Positions 42,006 to 49,375 of a stretch of 64,000 nucleotides of DNA are shown one piece after another. How positions within the stretch are numbered: position 1 is the first letter of the stretch; each line of letters starts with the position of its first letter. The notes under the pieces are model-generated. The model did no database searches, had not been told where the DNA came from, and saw only the letters and a program-made list of their open reading frames with translations. The DNA comes from Melittangium boletus DSM 14713 (GTDB lineage: Bacteria; Myxococcota; Myxococcia; Myxococcales; Myxococcaceae). The stretch is taken from the NCBI RefSeq assembly GCF_002305855.1, contig NZ_CP022163.1:5766292-5830291 (forward strand), given 5' to 3'. Position numbers and translations under genes: made by a program.

Positions 42006-42986
42006 GTGACGATCCTTCTCCCGCGCCACCTGCCACGATTCCCTCTGGGACGGGGCCTCCTGCTCGCGTTGTTGGTGCTCGCCGTTCCGGCGGCCCAGGC
42101 CGCCCCGGCCCGGTCCTCCAAATCCAGCAAGGGCGCCAAGACGTCGCGTGGCGCCTCCAAGGCTCCGGCCGAGGCCCCCGCGCCGGCCCCGGCCGCCGTG
42201 CCCGCGGCGGCGCCGACGCCGGCGCCCGAGGTAGCCGCCGAGAAGCCCGCCCCGGAGCCCAAGCCCGTCGTGGAGCCCAAGCCCGTCGCCGCCGTCCGGC
42301 CCGCCGCCACGCCTCGGGCCGCCGCGCCCCGGGCCGCCGCCGATGCGCCTTCCGCGCCCACGACCCCGGGCCGGATGCGCCTGGGTCTGGGGCCGGATCT
42401 CTTCGTGGAGAGCGCGCGGCTCAACGGCGAGCAGGGCATCAACGCCTCTCGCCGGGACGAGTCCTTCGACTACTCGAGCGATGGCTTCCTGTCCGCCACG
42501 CTCTGGCTGACGGTGCCGGTGTCCACGGTGAGCGAGCGGCTGCGCGCGGGCGCGGGGGTCCGCATCTTCGGCAACTACGGCGCGGGCGGCGACCGCACGT
42601 ACGGCTTCGGCGTGCTCAACGAGCTCTTCGTGTCCGGCGAGTATGGCCTGCCGCTGACGGACAAGATGGAGCTGGTGCTCGCGGCGCGTGTGGGCATGTC
42701 CCTGCTGGTGCCGGGCCGGGAGTTCGCCGAGGAGATCGACCGGTTGCAGGAGCAAGGCGTGAATGTGTGGAGCGTGCCGCGCGTGGGTTGGCTGGCGGGT
42801 CCGTCCGCGGGCGCGCGCCGGCGCATGTCCGAGCGCATCTGGCTGCGTGCGGATGTGCTCGCCCACGTGGGGCAGCAGTACCTCTTCGCGACGAGCCAGG
42901 AGATCTCCGGGCTCCAATACTCCAAGAACTGGAGCACCCTGGCGCTGCGCCTGGGGCTCTCGCTCGGGGCCGAGTTCGGCTTCTGA
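42006..42986 (+). CDS. Outer-membrane beta-barrel-like protein
   Basis: 326 residues from a GTG. Signal peptide (LLLALLVLAVPAAQA). Residues about 35-120 are an Ala/Pro/Lys linker with repeated Glu-Pro-Lys-Pro-Val. About 125-326 show alternating amphipathic strands with aromatic ends and a terminal Phe (LGLSLGAEFGF), as expected of an outer-membrane barrel. The periplasmic linker could contact peptidoglycan. No named family recognised. Confidence 0.6.
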   Translation: MTILLPRHLPRFPLGRGLLLALLVLAVPAAQAAPARSSKSSKGAKTSRGASKAPAEAPAPAPAAVPAAAPTPAPEVAAEKPAPEPKPVVEPKPVAAVRPAATPRAAAPRAAADAPSAPTTPGRMRLGLGPDLFVESARLNGEQGINASRRDESFDYSSDGFLSATLWLTVPVSTVSERLRAGAGVRIFGNYGAGGDRTYGFGVLNELFVSGEYGLPLTDKMELVLAARVGMSLLVPGREFAEEIDRLQEQGVNVWSVPRVGWLAGPSAGARRRMSERIWLRADVLAHVGQQYLFATSQEISGLQYSKNWSTLALRLGLSLGAEFGF

Positions 42987-43031
42987 ATCACGCTTCTGAA
43001 TCACCTCCACCCTGGCCATTGGGAGCCGTGC

Positions 43032-44828
43032 ATGACCGTGTTTCGTCCGCTCTTGCTGCCCGTCCTGGCGCTGCTGGCCGCGTGTCAGCCCACGTACACC
43101 TTCGAGCCGGAGCAGCTCGCCTCCGGTCCGGGGGGCATGGTGGGCAATGGCGCGCCCCTCACCTCGGGAGAATTCGAGGGAGGCGACGATGTCCTGCCCG
43201 AGCCGCGCGACGTGCCTCCTCCCAACGAGTCGCGTCCGCCGGACTGTGACGCGGGCTGCGTGGCGTTCTGCGAGGGCGCGGCACTGCGCAACCCCATCAA
43301 CCGGGGCCTGTGCCGCAGCCTCTGGGGCGTGGGCCTGCGCGCCCGTCCCATCCAGGCCGCCGAGGCCTGCCGCCGGCTCTTCGTGGACATGCTCGGGCGC
43401 ATGCCGGACGCGGATGAGGCCGAGGCCGCGTGTCAGGGCGGGTGGGGCGACACGGTGAAGCGGCTGATGGCGAGCGACGAGTTCATCCACGTGCAGCAGC
43501 GCCGCGCCGCCGACCGCTTCCTCTATAGCAACGAGGTGACGAGCCTCCAGGCCATCTACGACATGGATCGGCTGGTGGCCAAGCTGCACCGGGGGCTCGT
43601 GCCGTACGACTTGTTCGCGGCGGTGGTGAGCGCGCACCCGGTGTTCACCCGCCGCTACGCGGACCCGGGGGACAAGGCCGAGGCGCTCTTCCTCCAGTTC
43701 CTGGGCCGCCCGCCCTTCGAGCACGAGCGCGCGGACATGGCGCGGCTCTACAAGCTGTGGCACTCGGGCTACTACGACCATCCCCAGCTGGGCATGCGCC
43801 TGCCGGATGCCTTCGTGCGCTTCCGCTGCCTGGACAAGGAGGGGAACGTGGACGAGGTGTCGCGCGGCGAGTGCGCCAGCGTGCTCTGGGGCTACAACGA
43901 GCTCGTCTTCACCCCGGACCTGCGCTCCGCGAGGGATCCGAGCCTCAACAACGCGCTGACGCTGTGGAGCGGCCTGCTCACCCCCGAGGAGTGGGCGCGC
44001 TTGCAGATCCCCGGCCGCATCCTCGCGAGGGACCTGGCCTTCTGGGAGCGCGCGGTGGATGACGTGCTCGACCAGTACCTGGGCTATGAGCTGTCCGCGC
44101 GGGTGCCCGAGGTGCGAGGCGAGCTGGTGCGCTGGCTGCTCGCGAACAACGGTGACCTCCGCTCGGTGCACTTCGCGGTGGCCACCTCCGTGGCCTACCT
44201 CCAGTCGGCCGAGGGCGCCGCGACCTCCACCTATCGCTGGAGCTACGGGCCGCTCAAGCAGGTGGACGCCGAGGTGTGGATGGATTCCCTGGCCCGGAGC
44301 ACGGGCTACGAGCTGCCCGCGTGTGACCATCGCATCAGCCGGCCCAAGGCCCTGCTCGACGCGGGAAGCGTCGCGGGCTACCGGGTGCTGCAGGAGTCTC
44401 GCTGGAAGATGGACGACGAGGGCGAGGTGGACCAGCGCTACTCGCAGCTGGCGCGCACCCTGGGCGGCTGCCCGGAGAACGTGGTGGGCGGGCGCTTCCG
44501 CGTGGTGAGCATCCTCACCACGGCCACCCAGCTCGCCTACGTGCAGGAGCTGTGCAACCCCACGTTGGACCCCAAGGTGCCCGGTGCCGCCGTGGAGCGG
44601 CTGCTGCCCGAGGGCATGACGCCCCGGACCGCCGTGAACGCGGACGTGGGCGCGCAGATCGCCACCCACCAGTACCGGACGCTGCTCGGCCGTTCGCCGG
44701 ACGCCACGGAGCTGACCGAGGCACGCGAGGCCGCCACCGAGTGCTCACGCGAGCTGTGCTCGGCCGAGGAATTCGCCCGTCCCTACTGCTTCGCGCTCCT
44801 GTCGAGCGCCGAGCGCCTCTTCTACTGA
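43032..44828 (+). CDS. Lipoprotein with DUF4214/DUF1592-like repeats, partner of the DUF1501 protein
   Basis: 598 residues. Lipobox LAAC gives Cys18. After a Pro-rich linker and a Cys-rich patch (CDAGCVAFC) the protein has three similar motifs, RLFVDMLGRMPDADEAE, LFLQFLGRPPFEHERAD and QYRTLLGRSPDATELTE, which resemble the Leu-Gly-Arg-x-Pro repeats of DUF4214 and DUF1592-type proteins. The DUF1501 gene starts 14 bases downstream. Function unknown; probably works at the cell surface with the next two proteins. Confidence 0.6.
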   Translation: MTVFRPLLLPVLALLAACQPTYTFEPEQLASGPGGMVGNGAPLTSGEFEGGDDVLPEPRDVPPPNESRPPDCDAGCVAFCEGAALRNPINRGLCRSLWGVGLRARPIQAAEACRRLFVDMLGRMPDADEAEAACQGGWGDTVKRLMASDEFIHVQQRRAADRFLYSNEVTSLQAIYDMDRLVAKLHRGLVPYDLFAAVVSAHPVFTRRYADPGDKAEALFLQFLGRPPFEHERADMARLYKLWHSGYYDHPQLGMRLPDAFVRFRCLDKEGNVDEVSRGECASVLWGYNELVFTPDLRSARDPSLNNALTLWSGLLTPEEWARLQIPGRILARDLAFWERAVDDVLDQYLGYELSARVPEVRGELVRWLLANNGDLRSVHFAVATSVAYLQSAEGAATSTYRWSYGPLKQVDAEVWMDSLARSTGYELPACDHRISRPKALLDAGSVAGYRVLQESRWKMDDEGEVDQRYSQLARTLGGCPENVVGGRFRVVSILTTATQLAYVQELCNPTLDPKVPGAAVERLLPEGMTPRTAVNADVGAQIATHQYRTLLGRSPDATELTEAREAATECSRELCSAEEFARPYCFALLSSAERLFY

Positions 44829-44842
44829 CCTGGAGCCCCACC

Positions 44843-46255
44843 ATGTCCGACGCCGATGATTCGAAGCCTTCGTCTCCGGGCCGCCGACAGTTGCTCAAGG
44901 GCCTGGGCGTGGGGGCCACCGCGCTGGCCTTCCCCCACCTGTGGTTGCCGCGCACGGCCCTCGCCCAGACGCCGGGCCGGGGCAGTGTGCGCCACCTCAT
45001 CTACATCCGCCTCTCGGGCGGCTTCCGCTTCACCACCGCCTACAACGGCGACGTGGCCGACGAGTTCAACCCCTTCGGGGCCTCGGACAAGCGCGCTCCG
45101 GGGACCGAGTGGGGGGTGAGCAAGTTGCTCGAGCGCGCGGGCTGGCTGGAGGGGGAGGCGAACAAGGCCCGGCGCGACCTGGGCATGAAGTCGGTGGCCT
45201 CGTTCTCCAACGAGATGTGCGTGCTGCCGTGCGTGGACCATGAGCCCTTCTCGGCGCGGGCGGACGGGGGCCACGGCACGGGCCTGGAGCGCTTCCTGAC
45301 GGGGTACGTGGGCGGCGCCACGGGCTTCATGACGCTCGTGAACTACGGGGTGCGCGCGCGCGTGGCGGAGGCGGCGGCCAAGGGCATCACCCTGCTGCCC
45401 GCGTTCAGCCTGGGCGAGGCGGGCATGGCCACCGGCGCGGGCACCTACGCCACCTACCGGCCGCCCGTGCTGGAGGGCAGTGGCTTCGAGCGCTTCGGCG
45501 CGGATCCGGACTCGAGCCTCAAGCCGTGGGCGGCCCGGGTCGCCCAGGGCGTGGATGAGCGCTTCCGCGCGCGGCTGCACCTGCCCCTGCGCTCGGGCGC
45601 GGACACGTACCAGCAGACGCGCAAGGCCTCGAGCGACTACGGGAAGATCTTCCGCGACCCCATCCTCCGGGTGAGCGCGGACTCGGACGACATGGTGGAC
45701 GGCATCAGCAACCGCCAGTTGCGCACGTTGCTCGGTACGGACACCACGGGGCAGCGGGCGGCGCTCGCGCTGCGCCTCTTCCACTTCGGCTGCCCCGCGG
45801 TGTTCCTCAATCAGGGCGGCTACGACTACCACTCGCGCGAGGACGCGGAGTTGCCCGAGGAGTTGGATGGGGCCAACCGGCTGGTGAGCGGCTTGCGCAC
45901 GGCGCTCCAGCGCATGGAGCACCCGGAGGGCGGCACGTACTGGGACAAGACGCTGGTGGTGCTGGGCAGCGAGTTCGGCCGCACCACGGGCGGCAGCCGC
46001 TACAACTCCGCCAACGGCAGCGATCATGGCAGTGACCTGGCCACCCGGTGGATGTCCATGCCCTTCATGGGCGGCGTCATCACCCAGGCGGGCAAGGGCG
46101 GCAAGAGCCTCGGCTCGGTGAACCGCTCGGACCTCAAGGCCACCGGCAAGGTGTACTCCTACCGCTCGGTGCTCAAGACGATGATGGATCTGCTCGGCGC
46201 GGATCACGAAGGCGTCTTCCCCGCGGACGCCCCCCTCCAGGACTTCTTCGCATGA
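44843..46255 (+). CDS. DUF1501 protein with Tat signal
   Basis: 470 residues from ATG 44843 (TGGAG upstream). The twin-arginine signal RRQLLKGLGVGATALAF (Arg14-Arg15) predicts folded export. The body is a DUF1501 domain, related to the alkaline phosphatase/sulfatase fold: IRLSGGFRF near the start, LVVLGSEFGRTTGGS and a NGSDHGSD segment near the end. Elsewhere DUF1501 proteins are paired with DUF1800 or DUF1592 partners; activity is unproven. It overlaps the next gene (ATGA at 46252-46255), so the two are translationally coupled. Confidence 0.8.
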   Translation: MSDADDSKPSSPGRRQLLKGLGVGATALAFPHLWLPRTALAQTPGRGSVRHLIYIRLSGGFRFTTAYNGDVADEFNPFGASDKRAPGTEWGVSKLLERAGWLEGEANKARRDLGMKSVASFSNEMCVLPCVDHEPFSARADGGHGTGLERFLTGYVGGATGFMTLVNYGVRARVAEAAAKGITLLPAFSLGEAGMATGAGTYATYRPPVLEGSGFERFGADPDSSLKPWAARVAQGVDERFRARLHLPLRSGADTYQQTRKASSDYGKIFRDPILRVSADSDDMVDGISNRQLRTLLGTDTTGQRAALALRLFHFGCPAVFLNQGGYDYHSREDAELPEELDGANRLVSGLRTALQRMEHPEGGTYWDKTLVVLGSEFGRTTGGSRYNSANGSDHGSDLATRWMSMPFMGGVITQAGKGGKSLGSVNRSDLKATGKVYSYRSVLKTMMDLLGADHEGVFPADAPLQDFFA

Positions 46256-47613
46256 AGCGCTCGCTCCTCCTCGCCGCTCTCGGCTGTCTGTCCCTGGCCT
46301 GTGGCTCCTCCTCCGGGATTCCGGAGGAGCCGGGCACCATCCCCTTCGAGCCGGAGCGCCCCACTCCCGGCGGGGTGAATCAGGTACCCGCGTACACGGA
46401 CTCGGATCCGGACGTGCTGGCGGCCCAGCAGACGTACGCCACGGGGTTGGATCTGCACCGCAAGCTGGTGCTGCGCACGTGCAGCGGCTCCAATGGCGTG
46501 TGCCACAACCAGAAGGAGTACCCGGACCTGCACACGGCGGGCACCTTCCTGTCCTCCATCGGCGCGCCGTGCAACGTGCAGTCCGGCAACCACACGGGTG
46601 TGTACGACCGGTGCGAGCGCCTGGGAGACCGCTTCCGCTTCGTCGAGAAGGACTTCCGGGAGATCGAGATCGGCTGGTTCGAGCTGTTCCCCGGCGAGAC
46701 GCCCAAGCTGGATCCCAAGGGCACCCGGCCGGATGCGTCCACGGTGGGCCTGCACCTGCACCTGCATGACCCCGTGCCGGGGACGGACGAGCGCGTGTGG
46801 GTGACGGGCACCTTCATCCGCAACTTCATCGAGGCGGGCGAGGTGCAATCGCTGCCCTTCGCCAGCTACAAGACGAACTGGTGGGTGCTCGGGGACCGGC
46901 GTCACCTCTTCGCGGAGGTGAGCGAGGGCCAGCGCGACACGGTGGAAGGCCTGGTGGCCAGCGGCATCGTGCAGGGCGACCAGAATCGCAACACCATCTA
47001 CGGCGCGCGCACCGCCTCCCCCGTGCCGCTGCTCAACCCGGGCAAGCCCGAGGAGAGCTACCTGGTGGCGCGGCTGCGCGGGACGATGGAGGGCGAGTCC
47101 ATTCCCGGCACGCGCATGCCCCTGGCCAACCAGCCCCCGAGCGTGCAGGACATGCTCGCGCTCATGTGCTTCATCGAGGGCCTGGACCCGGCCTCCCAGC
47201 AATGGAGCCTGGAGTCGGCCATCAACTACGAGCACTGCTCGTACTCGAAGGATCCCAAGGCGTTGAGCCTGGCGGGCGCGGGGGCCTCGTGGAAGGGGCG
47301 CGTGTTGCCCGTGCTCCAGTCCAACTGCGGCGGCTGCCACGGCGGGGACAACCCCCAGGGCGGGTTGAACCTGCTCGGCTCCTCCGATGACGTCTATGAG
47401 CGTCTGCTCAAGCCCTCCGCGCAGAACCCGTCGCTGAACCTCGTTCAGAAGGGAAAGCCGCTCGATAGTTACCTGTGGCGCAAGCTCTCGGGCGACGGCT
47501 TCTTCACCGGGGCGCGCATGCCCCTCAATCCGCTCGACGGCAATGCCCCGCTGCCTCCGGACCAACTCAACGACATTTACGAGTGGATCCTCTTCGAGGC
47601 GCCGAAGGAGTGA
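46252..47613 (+). CDS. CxxCH lipoprotein (cytochrome c-like)
   Basis: 453 residues. Signal sequence with LSLAC (Cys17). A Cys-containing N-terminal domain (TCSGSNGVCHN) is followed by a long beta-rich part, and a C-terminal Planctomycete-type cytochrome segment with CGGCH at residues 359-363 and MPL motifs (GTRMPLANQ, GARMPLNPL) that could give the distal Met ligand. It may carry electrons or bind a metal for the DUF1501 protein. It is coupled to both neighbours (ATGA overlap before, one base to the next ATG). Confidence 0.7.
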   Translation: MKRSLLLAALGCLSLACGSSSGIPEEPGTIPFEPERPTPGGVNQVPAYTDSDPDVLAAQQTYATGLDLHRKLVLRTCSGSNGVCHNQKEYPDLHTAGTFLSSIGAPCNVQSGNHTGVYDRCERLGDRFRFVEKDFREIEIGWFELFPGETPKLDPKGTRPDASTVGLHLHLHDPVPGTDERVWVTGTFIRNFIEAGEVQSLPFASYKTNWWVLGDRRHLFAEVSEGQRDTVEGLVASGIVQGDQNRNTIYGARTASPVPLLNPGKPEESYLVARLRGTMEGESIPGTRMPLANQPPSVQDMLALMCFIEGLDPASQQWSLESAINYEHCSYSKDPKALSLAGAGASWKGRVLPVLQSNCGGCHGGDNPQGGLNLLGSSDDVYERLLKPSAQNPSLNLVQKGKPLDSYLWRKLSGDGFFTGARMPLNPLDGNAPLPPDQLNDIYEWILFEAPKE

Positions 47614-47614
47614 C

Positions 47615-48271
47615 ATGCGGCGGTTGTCCCGATGGATCGTGCTGGGGCCGGCGGCGCTGGCCCTGGGTTGTGGACTGACCACCCAGGTGCGTCCGGTGCC
47701 TCGGGGCACCTGGGGAGCGGAGGCCGCGGTGAGCGGACCGCTCGTGAAGCTGGGGGGATTGCTGCCCGTGCCCCTGAGCACCGTGGGCGTGCGCTACGGC
47801 GTGGCCGAGCGCGCCGACGTGGCGGCCCATGCGCACCTCACGCCGCTCGCCTTCGGCGTGGCGGGGCTGGACGTGGGCGGCTCATGGCTCGCGCTGGAGC
47901 AGTCGGGCGCGGTGCCCGCCCTGTCCCTGGGTGGACGCCTCTATGGCTTCGCCCAGGTGCTCCCCGGCCGCGCCACAGCCCCCCGCGCCTACCTCGAGGT
48001 GTCGCCCACCGTCAGCTATCTGCTCGGAGAGCGCTTCCTCTCCTATGCCTCGGCCTCGGGCCTGGTGCAGTTCGCCGGAGGCCGCCCCCTGTGGTCCCTG
48101 GCGGTGGGCGAGGAGGTGCGTCTGGCCTCCTGGGGGTTGTGCCTGGAGGCCCGCTGGTACGAGCCGCACTCCGACACGCGCTTCCACGCGGTGGATTGGG
48201 TGGCGGCGGGGGCGCGGGGCGCGCTGGGGGTGGGGCTGGGTGTGCGCTACCACTTCGGAGGGGAACCGTGA
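47615..48271 (+). CDS. Small lipoprotein, beta-rich, function unknown
   Basis: 218 residues from ATG 47615, one base after the preceding stop. Lipobox ALGC gives Cys19. The remainder alternates short hydrophobic strands and ends VGLGVRYHFGGEP, suggesting a small outer-membrane barrel or beta-sandwich. It overlaps the next gene by GTGA. Confidence 0.6.
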   Translation: MRRLSRWIVLGPAALALGCGLTTQVRPVPRGTWGAEAAVSGPLVKLGGLLPVPLSTVGVRYGVAERADVAAHAHLTPLAFGVAGLDVGGSWLALEQSGAVPALSLGGRLYGFAQVLPGRATAPRAYLEVSPTVSYLLGERFLSYASASGLVQFAGGRPLWSLAVGEEVRLASWGLCLEARWYEPHSDTRFHAVDWVAAGARGALGVGLGVRYHFGGEP

Positions 48272-49128
48272 GCCGTCGAATCCTGGGGTGCGGCGTGCTG
48301 CTCGCGGCGGTGGGGCTGGGGGCGTGCTACGCCTTGGATCCCTTCCTCTACGCGCGCGTGAAGGTGGACCACTACTCGTACTCCGCCGAGGGCGGCTCCC
48401 CCGAGGAGTCCGTGCCCCCCGAGAGCCTGGAGCCGGTGGTGCTCGACGTGGACGGTCAGGTGCGGTTGGGGGCCGTGTATGTGAAATCCCCTCAGCAACC
48501 TCCTCGTGCCTACGTGCTCTATTTCCACGGCATCTGTTGCAACCTCGATGTCCACGTGGACCGGCCCAAGCGTCTGGCCAATCTGGGCTACGACGTGCTG
48601 GTGTTCGACTACCGGGGATGGGGCATGTCCACGGATGTGCCCCCCACCGAGGAGGGATTGCTCGCCGACAGCCGGGCGGCGCTCACGTGGCTGTCCTCGC
48701 GCTCGGGGCTCCCGCCAGAGCGCCTCCTTTATTACGGCCGTTCCTTTGGCACGGCGGTGGCCACCCAGCTCGCGGCGCACCATCCCCCCGCGGGCCTCGT
48801 GCTCGAATCACCGTTCAGCTCCGTCCAGGGAATGGTGAGTGATTCCAGCCACATGGATCTCCCCGCGAGCTTCGTCTCCGAGGGGGCCTGGGACACCGAG
48901 GGCCGTCTGCGCGCGCTCGAGGGCGTGCCGCTGCTGCTGCTCCACGGCACCGCGGATGACTTCGTGCGCCCTGAGTTCTCCGCGCGGTTGTATGCCGTGG
49001 CGCATGAGCCCAAACGGCTCGTCCTGGTGGAGGGCGCCGACCACGACAACATCCCCGCCCGGATGGGCAGTGTGGCCTATGAGCACACCCTGTCTGGTTT
49101 CCTGGCTGAAATACACACACAACCCTGA
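48268..49128 (+). CDS. Alpha/beta hydrolase lipoprotein (BAAT/ABHD-type)
   Basis: 286 residues from a GTG that overlaps the preceding stop. LGAC gives a lipidated Cys20. Hydrolase features: YVLYFHGICCNLD (oxyanion region), VFDYRGWGMS, nucleophile elbow YYGRSFGT (Ser159), LLLHGTADDFV (Asp) and EGADHDN (His). Substrate unknown. Last gene of the coupled cluster; the next gene is 250 bases away. Confidence 0.75.
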   Translation: MSRRILGCGVLLAAVGLGACYALDPFLYARVKVDHYSYSAEGGSPEESVPPESLEPVVLDVDGQVRLGAVYVKSPQQPPRAYVLYFHGICCNLDVHVDRPKRLANLGYDVLVFDYRGWGMSTDVPPTEEGLLADSRAALTWLSSRSGLPPERLLYYGRSFGTAVATQLAAHHPPAGLVLESPFSSVQGMVSDSSHMDLPASFVSEGAWDTEGRLRALEGVPLLLLHGTADDFVRPEFSARLYAVAHEPKRLVLVEGADHDNIPARMGSVAYEHTLSGFLAEIHTQP

Positions 49129-49230
49129 GCGTCGGCTCGCCGATGGGGCCAGAAAGTGCGTCGCCCATTCGATAGTCGTCCTGGTTTCCAGGTGCGGCTT
49201 GAAAGAACGGTTTTATTTTTAAGTCGTCAT

Positions 49231-49248
49231 TGGTGTAAAAATACACCA
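49231..49248. repeat. Perfect hairpin in the gap after the hydrolase gene
   Basis: TGGTGTA and TACACCA pair around AAAA. It lies in an AT-rich patch of the 49129-49375 gap. Possible operator or terminator; no other feature seen there. Confidence 0.4.
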
Positions 49249-49375
49249 CCCGTTCACCCGTCGATGTCTCCGGGGCCGGCCGGGTAGCAATGACGTTCCA
49301 GGGTTCACTGTCACGCCAACGATGGCTCTCCCCCCCGGAGTGTCGCGATGCGTGCAATCCAGAGGGAGGGTACGG

